A stretch of DNA of 15,344 bases. Source: JAHBWV01 sp964588385. GTDB taxonomy: Bacteria > Planctomycetota > Phycisphaerae > Phycisphaerales > UBA1924. The position numbers were made by a program, and so were the translations under genes. The stretch covers positions 1 to 15,344 of the forward strand of contig CAZPPG010000070.1 in the NCBI GenBank assembly GCA_964588385.1, read 5' to 3'. Shown here piece after piece: positions 5,860-13,324 of this stretch. The notes below the pieces were generated by a model, which was not told where the DNA came from, searched no databases, and worked only from the letters and a program-made list of their open reading frames with translations. Every line of letters begins with the position of its first letter. Within the stretch, counting starts at the first letter, position 1.

Positions 5860-7205
5860 GGCTTCTTCGCGGCGACGTCAAGGCTTGTGATGTAGTCGCT
5901 GGCGCGCGAACCCGCGGGGAGCTTGGCGAGAATCGTCTTGTAGAGCGGATCTTCCCAGTTGGTCATGGCGTCGATGTACTCGGGCTTCGGGGTGAGGATG
6001 ATCTCGGTGAGACCGGCGGCGCGGGCCATGGCGCGGGTCTCCTCGACGAGCACCGCGCCGGCGACGCAGCCGACCAGGGCTTCGACATCGGCCTTGACGG
6101 TTTCGGGCAGTGGCGAGACGAGAGCGAGATCGGAAACGGCGACGCGGCCGCCCGGCTTGAGCACGCGGGCGATCTCTCGCCAGACGCGGGGCTTGTCCGG
6201 AGAGAGGTTGAGGACGCAGTTTGAGATGACGACATCGACGGAGTTGTCGGCGACGGGGAGGGACTCGATCTCTCCGAGGCGGAACTCGACGTTGTTGAAT
6301 CCGGTCTGCTTCTGATATGAGGCGATGTTGCGGCGGGCTTTGGAGAGCATGTCCGGGGTCATGTCGACACCGATGACACGGCCGGTGGGGCCGACTTTGG
6401 GGCCGGCGATGAAGCAGTCGAAGCCCCCTCCGGCGCCGAGGTCGAGCACGGTTTCACCGGGCTTGAGTGAGGCAATGGCGGTGGGATTGCCGCACGAGAG
6501 GCCCATGTTGGCGCCTTCGGGCGTGGTGGCGAGTTCGCCCGTGGAGTAACCGATGGCGCGGGCGAGGGCGTCGGGGTCGAAGGTGGTTGCGCCGCAGCAG
6601 CCGCCACCGGCGGCGCTGGGGCCGCACGCGCCGCCCTTGGCGATGGTGGCGTATCCCTCGCGGACAGCTTCACGGATGGTGTCTGGTGTGGCGGCGGCGG
6701 CTTCGGACGGGGGGCAACACGAGTCGGAGCAGCACTTGCGGGAATCGGTTGACATGGCGGACTCTCCTTGGAGCGATTGGGGCAGCGTCTGGATGAACGC
6801 TCGGACCTGGTCGCGGACGCGGCGGTAATGCGGCATGGCGTCGTCTTCCGAGGCGGCTGCGCGGGCGAGGTAGGGCGGGTCGTCGAAGCCGGCGTGTATG
6901 ACTTTGGCGTGGCCGCGGAAGATCGGGCAGGATTCGCGTGCGTAGTCGCAGACGGTGACAACGTAGTCGAAGGCGATGTGTGAGAGAGCTTCGACCGACT
7001 TGGAGGATTGAGAGGTGATGTCGACGCCGGCTTCGGACATCGCGCGGATCGCGAGGGCGTTCTTGCCGTGCGGGTGGGTGCCGGCGGAGTGGGCCTCGAT
7101 CGAATCGGGGTGGAGGGCGCGGGCCCAGCCCTCGGCCATCTGGCTGCGGCAGGAGTTGCCCGTGCAGAGGAAGAGCACGCGGAGGGGTTCAGCAGCACGG
7201 GGCAT
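5856..7205 (-). CDS. ArsC-ArsM in-frame reading frame: arsenate reductase followed by arsenite methyltransferase
   Basis: This is one open frame of 449 residues. Residues 1-142 are a low-molecular-weight phosphatase-type, thioredoxin-linked arsenate reductase: P-loop CTGNSCRS (Cys14-Cys19-Arg20), redox pair Cys86 and Cys93 (CDYARESC), and acid DDPP near 108-111. After a short linker, ArsM begins at residue 151. It has N-terminal CC pairs, the SAM site VLDLGAGGGFD, SCGNPTA, SNCVLN and VGCVAGA carrying the expected arsenic-binding cysteines (ArsM residues 88, 180 and 230). No stop codon separates them. An internal ATG (6753-6755) has its own strong ribosome-binding site, so free ArsM (299 residues) may also be made. 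The outer ATG at 7203-7205 lies inside the arsR end and is preceded by AAGGAG (7217-7222 on the plus strand). The product would reduce arsenate to arsenite and methylate it. Confidence 0.9.
   Translation of the reverse strand: MPRAAEPLRVLFLCTGNSCRSQMAEGWARALHPDSIEAHSAGTHPHGKNALAIRAMSEAGVDITSQSSKSVEALSHIAFDYVVTVCDYARESCPIFRGHAKVIHAGFDDPPYLARAAASEDDAMPHYRRVRDQVRAFIQTLPQSLQGESAMSTDSRKCCSDSCCPPSEAAAATPDTIREAVREGYATIAKGGACGPSAAGGGCCGATTFDPDALARAIGYSTGELATTPEGANMGLSCGNPTAIASLKPGETVLDLGAGGGFDCFIAGPKVGPTGRVIGVDMTPDMLSKARRNIASYQKQTGFNNVEFRLGEIESLPVADNSVDVVISNCVLNLSPDKPRVWREIARVLKPGGRVAVSDLALVSPLPETVKADVEALVGCVAGAVLVEETRAMARAAGLTEIILTPKPEYIDAMTNWEDPLYKTILAKLPAGSRASDYITSLDVAAKKP
6753..6769 (-). promoter_or_regulatory. 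Internal ribosome-binding site and ATG for separate ArsM
   Basis: On the minus strand AAGGAGA (plus 6763-6769) sits 7 bases before an in-frame ATG (6753-6755) exactly where the ArsM domain begins (MSTDSRKCC). It is as strong as any ribosome-binding site in the window. It suggests either that ArsC and ArsM were recently separate genes or that both a fusion and a free ArsM are produced. Confidence 0.6.
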
Positions 7206-7626
7206 GGTTCGCCTGGCTCCTTTTCGCGGGGCAGCAGTCGTCGAGGGCCGCGGCGAGCGCACGCAAGGCGGCGGAGAGGTGGGCGTAGCGGACGAGGTAG
7301 CGCACGGTGCGGCCGTCCTTGGTCGCGTCGAGGACGCCTGCGCGGGCGAGCTGGGCGAGATGGCGAGAGACAACCGACATGTCGACTTCGCAGCACTCGG
7401 CGACTTCGGAGACGGAGCAGGGCCGGGAACACTTGGCGATGCAGGCGATGAGGGCCGCACGAGTAGGGTCGGCGAGGGCCTTGAAGAGCTCCGGATCGAG
7501 GAGCGTGTCGAGCGGGCCTCGGCAGCACGCGGCGAGGGCGGGGGTAGCGGGGGGCGGGGCGGCGGTGGAATCACGGCCCGCCCGTGGGGCGCGCGTCTTG
7601 CCGGCTTTCTTGCGTACTTGCGTCAT
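7189..7626 (-). CDS. arsR: ArsR-family arsenic-responsive repressor, Cys-rich
   Basis: This encodes 145 residues. A winged helix-turn-helix at about 46-115 has the ArsR/SmtB pattern: ELFKALADPTRAALI, SEVAECCEVDMSVVSRHLAQL as recognition helix, and KDGRTVRYLVR as the wing. Ten cysteines are present: 34-35 before the domain, 66 and 70, 78-79 in the first HTH helix, 131-132 and the terminal 144-145 pair. CC in the ECCEVD position is a plausible As(III) sensor; the others may add a site or only chelate. It is first in the operon, and its 3' end overlaps the arsC start by 17 bases. The ATG at 7624-7626 lies inside a palindrome that is probably its own operator. Longer starts upstream give non-family sequence. 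There is no conventional ribosome-binding site. Confidence 0.92.
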   Translation of the reverse strand: MTQVRKKAGKTRAPRAGRDSTAAPPPATPALAACCRGPLDTLLDPELFKALADPTRAALIACIAKCSRPCSVSEVAECCEVDMSVVSRHLAQLARAGVLDATKDGRTVRYLVRYAHLSAALRALAAALDDCCPAKRSQANHAPCC

Positions 7627-7635
7627 TATGCAAGT
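7616..7635. promoter_or_regulatory. Putative ArsR operator overlapping the arsR start codon
   Basis: ACTTGC (7616-7621) and GCAAGT (7630-7635) are perfect inverted arms around eight bases that contain the arsR ATG. On the minus strand it reads TTGCATAATGACGCAA, AT-rich at the centre like other ArsR/SmtB operators. Binding here would block initiation of the operon. Confidence 0.6.
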
Positions 7636-7661
7636 GTTGGCGGAGTCCGGTTGTCTGTCAA
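7633..7661 (-). promoter_or_regulatory. Candidate ars operon promoter
   Basis: A perfect -35 hexamer TTGACA is on the minus strand (plus 7656-7661). With a 17-base spacer the -10 would be AACACT (plus 7633-7638), a 3/6 match, giving a start point in the putative operator and a leader of only a few bases. The better-looking CATAAT (plus 7625-7630) is 25 bases from the -35, too far, and overlaps the ATG. Confidence 0.4.
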
Positions 7662-7759
7662 GCGCGTGGCCTGGCCGAGTTTCGGCGTGGACGTCTTGAA
7701 CGCACACGCCGCGTGTCGTACGAGGCACTGGATTACCCTTGGTTGTACACTGGGGGCGC

Positions 7760-10531
7760 ATGCACCCAGCGAACATCGGTCCGTACCAGATTCAGCGCGA
7801 GCTCGGGCGTGGCGGCATGGGCGAGGTGTTTCTCGCGCGTGACACGCGTCTTGACCGGGATGTGGCGATCAAGGCGTTGCCGGCTCACCTGGCCGGTGAT
7901 CCGGACCGGCTGGCGCGATTTCAGCGCGAGGCCAAGGCGCTGGCGGCTCTGAACCATCCCGGGGTCGGAGCGATCTATGGGCTTGAGGAGGCCGGCGGGC
8001 ACCAGTACCTGGTGCTTGAGTACATCGAGGGCGAGACACTGATGGATCGGCTGGGGAGCGGGGCGATCCCGGTGGACGAGGCGTTGTCGATCGCGCGGCA
8101 GATGGCCGAAGCTTTGGAGGCGGCGCACGAGAAGGGGATCGTGCACAGGGATCTGAAGCCGGGCAACGTGATGGTGACGCCGGAGGGCGTGGTGAAGGTG
8201 GTGGACTTCGGTCTGGCACGGACGGCGGAGGGGCCGATGTCGTCGACCAGTCTGCCAGCGGCGGCGGATTCGCCGACGATGCCTGTTCACTCCCCCACTA
8301 TTCCGGGCGCGATCATGGGGACAGCGGGGTACATGTCGCCCGAGCAGGCACGGGGGAAGCCGGTCGACAAGCGCTCGGACATTTTCTCGTTCGGGTGCGT
8401 GTTCTATGAGATGCTGACGGGGAGCGGGCCGTTTCCGGGTGAGACGGTGACGGATTCGCTGGGCGCGATTCTGCATCGGGATCCGGAGTGGGAGCTTCTG
8501 CCGAAGGCGACACCGCCGCGGGTGCGCGAGCTGCTGCGAAACTGCCTTGTCAAGGACCGGCGGAATCGGCTGCACGACATTGGTGATGCGCGACTGGAGC
8601 TGGACCGGGCGATCGCGGGGCACGAGTGGGCGCACGGGGGGGCCGCAGCCCCGGCGCGTGCGCACCCGATGCGATGGGCTCTCGGCGCGGTCGCGGGCGC
8701 GGCGCTGCTCGGCGCGGGGTGGGCGCTGGCAGTCGCGTTCAACCCTCCCGCGCCGCCTGCCCAAGCACAGACCTTCCACGTCTCGACTTCGGTCCCGCCG
8801 AAGCCCTTGCCCTACTCCATCATCGGAATCTCTCCCGATTCGAGATTCGTCGTGTACAAGGGCTGGATCGAGCAGCCCGCGGACAGCACCACTCCCGGCG
8901 GCGTGCTCGTCGTTCGCCGCCTGGATCGCGATGAGACACGGGTGCTCGACGGCACCGAGGGAGCTATCGGCGCGGCGCTCTCGCCCGACGGGCGCTGGCT
9001 CGCCTTCTCCGCTGCGAAGGACGTCGCGCAGACCAAGGTCGTTCTCAAGAAGCTCGCGCTCGACCAGGGACGCGTCATCGGCGCCCCGGAGACGCTCTGT
9101 GACCTGCCGGCGAGCCCGGACATGAATCTCTGCTGGTCGTCGGACCGCGAGATCATCATCGCGACGGCGTGGCAGCAGACGATCCTGGCGGCTCCGGCGT
9201 CGGGCGGCACGCCGCGCGTCGTCGTGCGCGAGGAACAGTCAAAGGAGATCGACAACTGGGGCTCGCTCAACCCGCTGGTGCCCGGAAAGTCGATCCTCGC
9301 GAGCCGCTGGGCGCTGGTCGGCCAGGCCATCAAGGAGCGCACCGAGATCGTGGACCTGGCGACCGGAACCCGGACTCCGCTGCTTGAGGGCGCTGGGGGC
9401 GCGCAGCTCGTCGGTGATGGCTTGCTCATCGCGCGACGGAACCAGAACACCATCATCGCGCAGCGATTCGATGTTCACTCGCTCGCGCTGCAGGGCGAAC
9501 CCGCGACTGTGTGGAGCGGAAAGCTCGACGGCAGTCCCTTCTTCGTCTCTACGAACGGCACGCTCGCGATGACCTCGAACCAGGGCGACTTCTCCGAGCG
9601 ACGAATCTCGTGGCTCGACGAACGCGGCCAGCTCCAGCCCACGGGCGCACCGGCCAGGCCATACGGAGCGGTCTCGATCTCGCCGGATGGCGGACGTGTC
9701 GGCATCAGCCTGCTGGCGCAGGATGATTCTGAGATCGGGGCCGACGTGTGGATCTACGACATCGCCCGACGCACGTTCGGGCGCTTGCCCACGGGAGGGG
9801 GTTCGTGGGAGTCGGTGTGGAGCAGGGACGGCCAGCGCATCGCGTACTCCCTCGTGGCGGCAGACGAGTTTTCGATCTGGGAGCGGCGGGTGGACGGCTC
9901 CGGCGAGGCAACCAAGCTCTACGCAAGCCCCAGCCCCCAGGTCTTCGCCTTTCCGATGAGCTGGTCGCCCGATGGAAAGACGCTCGCCTTCCTGCAGGTC
10001 GACCTGGCGGACACCGACGATGACGTGATGATGCTCGCGCAGGAGGAGGGCGGCGCTACGTGGAAGGCCTCGCCCTACATCAGCTCGGCCGCCAGCGAGC
10101 ACGCTCTGGGCTTCTCGCCGGACGGCAAGTGGGTCATGTTCTGCTCGACCGAGTCGGGCAAGCACGAGCTGTACGTGCAGCCGTTCACGGGAGCAGAGTC
10201 GGGCGCCGCGGATGCCCGGAGCGGGCGTGTCCAGGTCTCGACAACCGGGCACGACGGGGTCAGCTGGTGGAGCCCCGACGGAAAGGAGATCCGCTACGTC
10301 GACGGCGACAAGCAGGTGATGAGCGTCGAGGTGCAGACCGAGCCGGCTTTCTCGGCGTCGGTGCCCAAGGCGCTGTACAGCATCAAGGAACTCAAGACGT
10401 CGGGCTTCTCATGGGCGCCGGATGGGCGGCTGCTCGTTGTGCTCCAGGGCCCGAACGAGCAGATCACCAAGATCGACCTGGTGCTAAACTTCATGGACGA
10501 GGCGCGGGCGAAACTGGGCGAGGCGGAGTGA
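7760..10531 (+). CDS. Membrane Ser/Thr protein kinase with TolB/PD40 beta-propeller sensor domain
   Basis: This encodes 923 residues. The Hanks-type kinase domain (8-285) is complete: GRGGMGEV loop, Lys38 in VAIKAL, HRDLKPGN at 129-136, DFGLA at 149-153, GTAGYMSPEQ, and DIFSFGCVFYEMLTG. An Ala/Pro linker leads to one membrane helix (about 305-327). The C-terminal 580 residues carry repeated SPDGxxxAF-type blades (for example near 348, 405, 640, 690, 740, 795, 840 and 885), a WD40-like propeller probably facing the periplasm. Such kinases are frequent in planctomycetes and acidobacteria; substrates are unknown. ATG at 7760 is preferred over in-frame TTG at 7739 because MHPANIGPYQI fits the usual lead-in. 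There is no good ribosome-binding site; TACACT at 7746-7751 could be a -10. A FHA gene follows convergently. Confidence 0.93.
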   Translation: MHPANIGPYQIQRELGRGGMGEVFLARDTRLDRDVAIKALPAHLAGDPDRLARFQREAKALAALNHPGVGAIYGLEEAGGHQYLVLEYIEGETLMDRLGSGAIPVDEALSIARQMAEALEAAHEKGIVHRDLKPGNVMVTPEGVVKVVDFGLARTAEGPMSSTSLPAAADSPTMPVHSPTIPGAIMGTAGYMSPEQARGKPVDKRSDIFSFGCVFYEMLTGSGPFPGETVTDSLGAILHRDPEWELLPKATPPRVRELLRNCLVKDRRNRLHDIGDARLELDRAIAGHEWAHGGAAAPARAHPMRWALGAVAGAALLGAGWALAVAFNPPAPPAQAQTFHVSTSVPPKPLPYSIIGISPDSRFVVYKGWIEQPADSTTPGGVLVVRRLDRDETRVLDGTEGAIGAALSPDGRWLAFSAAKDVAQTKVVLKKLALDQGRVIGAPETLCDLPASPDMNLCWSSDREIIIATAWQQTILAAPASGGTPRVVVREEQSKEIDNWGSLNPLVPGKSILASRWALVGQAIKERTEIVDLATGTRTPLLEGAGGAQLVGDGLLIARRNQNTIIAQRFDVHSLALQGEPATVWSGKLDGSPFFVSTNGTLAMTSNQGDFSERRISWLDERGQLQPTGAPARPYGAVSISPDGGRVGISLLAQDDSEIGADVWIYDIARRTFGRLPTGGGSWESVWSRDGQRIAYSLVAADEFSIWERRVDGSGEATKLYASPSPQVFAFPMSWSPDGKTLAFLQVDLADTDDDVMMLAQEEGGATWKASPYISSAASEHALGFSPDGKWVMFCSTESGKHELYVQPFTGAESGAADARSGRVQVSTTGHDGVSWWSPDGKEIRYVDGDKQVMSVEVQTEPAFSASVPKALYSIKELKTSGFSWAPDGRLLVVLQGPNEQITKIDLVLNFMDEARAKLGEAE

Positions 10532-10566
10532 TTCGGGAGAGCGCGGACGGGGATTCGGCGCGGGCG

Positions 10567-10938
10567 TCACATCAGGGTGCTGCGCTTCCACTCGCCCTTC
10601 TTCTTGTTGGCGGCGGCGACCGCGCTGGTCGCGTCGGGATGGTCCGCGGCGAGATAGACCATCGTGGTCTGCCCGATCTTGAGCTTGTCGCCCTCGTTCA
10701 GCGCGGTGTCGAGCAGGATCTGCTTGTCGTTCAGGAAGACGCCGTGCACGCTCCGGTAGTCGCTGGCGACGTGCTTTCCGAGTGCGGCATCCATGCGTAT
10801 CTGCAGGTGCTTGCGGGAGACGAGCGGGTCCAGGACCTGGAACGTGCAGGTATCGTCCCGGCCGATGGAGACGATCGGCTCCGTGATCGGAAAGTGCTTG
10901 CCCTGAGCCGGACCCTCGATTACCACGAGTGAAGCCAT
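10567..10938 (-). CDS. FHA domain protein
   Basis: This encodes 123 residues, nearly all one forkhead-associated domain, which binds phosphothreonine. Motifs are in order: VSIGRDDTC (Gly26-Arg27), DPLVSRKHLQI (Ser41, His44), YRSVHGVFLNDKQI (Asn70) and LNEGDKLKIGQTTM. The C-terminal tail (ANKKKGEWKRSTL) is basic. Start ATG at 10936-10938 follows AGAGGTGA (10943-10950 on the plus strand). It lies 35 bases from the end of the convergent Ser/Thr kinase. FHA proteins often read kinase output, so it may be a reader of that kinase, but they are not cotranscribed and this link is inference. No terminator is visible in the 35-base gap. Confidence 0.9.
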   Translation of the reverse strand: MASLVVIEGPAQGKHFPITEPIVSIGRDDTCTFQVLDPLVSRKHLQIRMDAALGKHVASDYRSVHGVFLNDKQILLDTALNEGDKLKIGQTTMVYLAADHPDATSAVAAANKKKGEWKRSTLM

Positions 10939-11078
10939 TTGGTCACCTCTGCGGGATCGTACTCGGTCGCGCACGCGGATGAGCAGCGGTGGGCGTCGGT
11001 GGCGGCCAATCGCGATCCCGGATACGAGAGCGGACGGCCGTGGCCGGACGTGTGGGGCCGCTTCTTGTCGAGACGGGA

Positions 11079-11110
11079 ACAAAAGAAAGACCCCTGCCGA
11101 AGCAGGGGTC
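11079..11110 (-). terminator. Intrinsic terminator of the tRNA remnant
   Basis: On the minus strand GACCCCTGC and GCAGGGGTC (11102-11110 and 11089-11097) form a perfect 9-bp stem with a stable TTCG tetraloop, followed by TTTCTTTTGTT (11078-11088 reversed). It stands 7 bases after the tRNA 3' end, as expected of a tRNA transcript terminator. Confidence 0.88.
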
Positions 11111-11116
11111 ATGAAG

Positions 11117-11167
<51 letters not shown>

Positions 11168-11305
11168 AATCGGCACAACCCGAACACCTTGCACCCATTC
11201 GCGGCAACTCGCGTAAGTCCGCCTTGTCTAGCGGCTTAGAAACGGCATGCTTCCAATGAGAAGATGCGTTTCGGTGCGGATGGATGCACCTTGACGCGAG
11301 GAAGT

Positions 11306-11327
11306 AGTAGCCACGCGAGTAGCCACG
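11306..11327. repeat. Two tandem copies of AGTAGCCACG before the integrase gene
   Basis: AGTAGCCACG occurs at 11306-11315 and 11318-11327, with a 12-base period. They lie between the att site and the integrase start at 11344. Short direct repeats of this kind serve as arm-type sites for P4-like integrases or as autoregulatory sites. Confidence 0.45.
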
Positions 11328-11343
11328 GTAAGGGGTTCGTACC

Positions 11344-12666
11344 ATGAGTCGCCGAACGGAGCGGGTGGTCAAGTTCGAGAAGGAAGCGCTCGCGGCCCTC
11401 CCCGCGCCGGAGGCTGGCGAGGTGCGATGGTTCGACTCCGAGCACCGGGGCCTCATGCTCCGCGTCGCCTCCACGGGGACGCGGACATTCTGGTTCTATG
11501 CCAAGGTGGCCGGGAAGGTACGGAAGCGGTCAATCGGCCCGCTCGCGGAGTTCTCCGTCGCCCGCGCCCGCGCCGAAGCGGGGCGCATCCGGGCGGAGTT
11601 CGAGTCGGGCGCGGCGGATGCCCAAGCCGCGCCGGAGGCTCCCGTACCCCACCGCCCCACCTTGGGCGAGGTGTTCGAGAAGTTCCTCTCCGACCGGAAG
11701 GGCCGAAAGAACACCCCCGAGCGGAACGAAGCCCTCCGCCGCGAGAACCGCGCGCAGTTCGAGAAGTACCTCCGGCTCGTGCGGGCGAAGCCGGTTGACG
11801 ATATCGACGGCCCTTGGCTGGAGAAGTTGCATCGCATCGTGGCGAAGCCCAAGCCGGGCAGCAATCGCAAGGGGCACCCCGTAGCCGCGAACCGGCTCCT
11901 CCGAATGCTCCAAGCCATGTTCAAGCGCCACTATCGCGGGGTGCGAAACCCCGTGAGCGAAGTTCTCGCGGAGACGTGGACGGAGGAACGCCCTCGCAAA
12001 CACAACTTTGAGGAGCACGAGTTCCGGGCGTTCCTCGCGGCCATTGACGCTTACGAAGCGGAGGAGCCGGGCGTTTCCGGGAGCAAGCCCCTAGACCCCG
12101 AGAAACTCGCGGGCAAGGTGGACAAGGCGCGCGCCGTCCGACGCATCGCGGGCGACGTGCTCCGCGTGGCCGCGTGGTCCGGCCAACGCTTGGGGAACAT
12201 CGTGGCGATGCGATGGGAAGACGTGAAGATTCCCTCGCGGACGTGGCATATCCCCGGCGAGGAGTTCAAGACGGGCGAGCCGCATATAGCAGCGCTCCCC
12301 GCCCCCGCTATGGAAGTGCTCCAACGCCGATGGGCCGAGCAAGGCAAGCCCCGCACGGGGTACGTCTTCCCTCCGGGCGGCGCTCGCGGCTCGTGCCCGC
12401 ACTTTGTCAACTATCACCCCGCATGGGAGCGCGTGCTCGAACTGGCGGGACTCGCGGGAAAGGGCTACCGCCCGCACGATCTACGCGCGACGTGGGCAAC
12501 GCTCATGCTGGAGAAGGGGAAAGACGTTCTCATCGTCTCCCGCCAACTCGGGCACCGCCAACTCACCACTACCCAACGCTACGCCCGCAACGTCACCGCG
12601 AAGATGCGCCGGGACGTAGACGACGTGGCCGCGTTGCTCGCCAGTGGCGAAGAGGAGGCAGCGTGA
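11344..12666 (+). CDS. int: Tyrosine site-specific integrase, P4-like
   Basis: This encodes 440 residues. The N-terminal 85 residues (RWFDSEHRGLMLRVASTGTRTFWFYAKVAGKVRKRSIG) resemble the arm-binding DUF4102 domain of P4-type integrases. A SAM-like core-binding region (about 105-200) follows. The catalytic domain has Arg in SGQRLGN (about 280), the beta-hairpin Lys in FKTGE, HDLRATWAT (His-x-x-Arg), LGHRQ, and the nucleophile Tyr in TTQRYARN. All six positions look intact. The enzyme inserts and excises the element at the tRNA site 180 bases upstream. ATG at 11344 follows TAAGGGG. The stop overlaps the next gene by GTGA. Gln codons are 8 CAA to 1 CAG, unlike the neighbouring kinase gene. Confidence 0.94.
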   Translation: MSRRTERVVKFEKEALAALPAPEAGEVRWFDSEHRGLMLRVASTGTRTFWFYAKVAGKVRKRSIGPLAEFSVARARAEAGRIRAEFESGAADAQAAPEAPVPHRPTLGEVFEKFLSDRKGRKNTPERNEALRRENRAQFEKYLRLVRAKPVDDIDGPWLEKLHRIVAKPKPGSNRKGHPVAANRLLRMLQAMFKRHYRGVRNPVSEVLAETWTEERPRKHNFEEHEFRAFLAAIDAYEAEEPGVSGSKPLDPEKLAGKVDKARAVRRIAGDVLRVAAWSGQRLGNIVAMRWEDVKIPSRTWHIPGEEFKTGEPHIAALPAPAMEVLQRRWAEQGKPRTGYVFPPGGARGSCPHFVNYHPAWERVLELAGLAGKGYRPHDLRATWATLMLEKGKDVLIVSRQLGHRQLTTTQRYARNVTAKMRRDVDDVAALLASGEEEAA

Positions 12667-13247
12667 AGGCTCGCCCCCTACCCGACAACTCCCCGGAAGG
12701 TGTCCAGCGCCGCGCCCGAGCGAAGGCGGACGCGGAAGCCCTCGCCAGCCGCAAGCGCCGGGAGGCAGAGATAGAGGCCATGAGCGCGGAGGAGCGAATA
12801 GCCGCGCGGCTCGTGGAGCGGGCGGGGGGAGCAATCTACCGCCCCGCGTATGAATCGCTCGTGGCGAAAGCCTTGGCGGATGGTGGAGTGCTGAAAGACC
12901 CCCACGGGGCCACGGCCCGTTCGGAGAAGGTGGTTCGGAATGCTCGCGCGGCCCTCCTCCAGCATCTACAGGATGAGGAGGCACGGCGAGCCGGGATCGG
13001 GGGCTACCCACCCACCGGGCGAATGTCCGTGCCCATGACGCGCAAGGCGATTCAAGCCCTCGTGCTCGCACGCTACCCCCAGCATCCAAAGAACCGGCCC
13101 GCGTGGTGGAAGCAATACATAGTGAAGCCGGGCATCGTGGTAGACCCGGCCCACTACCGCGCCGTCCGCATCGACCTTGGGCAACTCCGGGCATCGCTCC
13201 CCAAACTGACGGAGGAAGACGTAGCCCCATTCCTCGCGGCGAAGTGA
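12663..13247 (+). CDS. Unknown element protein, basic coiled N-terminal half
   Basis: This encodes 194 residues that I do not recognise. A GTG start (12663-12665) overlaps the integrase stop in GTGA, so translation is probably coupled. Residues about 18-58 are highly charged and helical (RRARAKADAEALASRKRREAE region), then a compact domain of about 60-110 (IYRPAYESLVAKAL, an ARSEKVVRNARAALLQHLQ helix), and a C-terminal part with RKAIQALVLARYPQHPKNRPAWWKQY, which is basic and aromatic. No membrane segment or signal peptide is seen. Coupling to int suggests a recombination or regulatory accessory, but no family supports this. An internal ATG at 12780 is less likely. Confidence 0.7.
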   Translation: MKARPLPDNSPEGVQRRARAKADAEALASRKRREAEIEAMSAEERIAARLVERAGGAIYRPAYESLVAKALADGGVLKDPHGATARSEKVVRNARAALLQHLQDEEARRAGIGGYPPTGRMSVPMTRKAIQALVLARYPQHPKNRPAWWKQYIVKPGIVVDPAHYRAVRIDLGQLRASLPKLTEEDVAPFLAAK

Positions 13248-13294
13248 CGCCGAAGTGACGGAACCGCGATCGCGCGTTTGCGCTGAAGCGTGAC
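13240..13294. repeat. Direct repeats CGAAGTGACG after the 194-residue gene
   Basis: CGAAGTGACG occurs at 13240-13249 and 13251-13260 with an 11-base period. The first includes the stop codon of the preceding gene. A looser copy, GAAGCGTGAC, is at 13285-13294. A palindrome CGCGATCGCG lies between at 13265-13274. Helical-turn spacing suggests protein-binding sites (operator or iteron-like). Confidence 0.4.
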
Positions 13295-13324
13295 CCTCCC
13301 ATCGCAGAAAACTAATCTCCATTG

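Noticed and set aside
7206..7574. N-terminal extension of the ArsC-ArsM frame to 7574
   Set aside because: It overlaps arsR in another frame and is Pro/Ser/Arg-rich. ArsC starts properly at 7205 with a ribosome-binding site.
7733..8779. 348-residue minus-strand frame opposite the kinase domain
   Set aside because: It is Arg/His/Pro-rich without motifs, while the plus strand encodes all kinase motifs.
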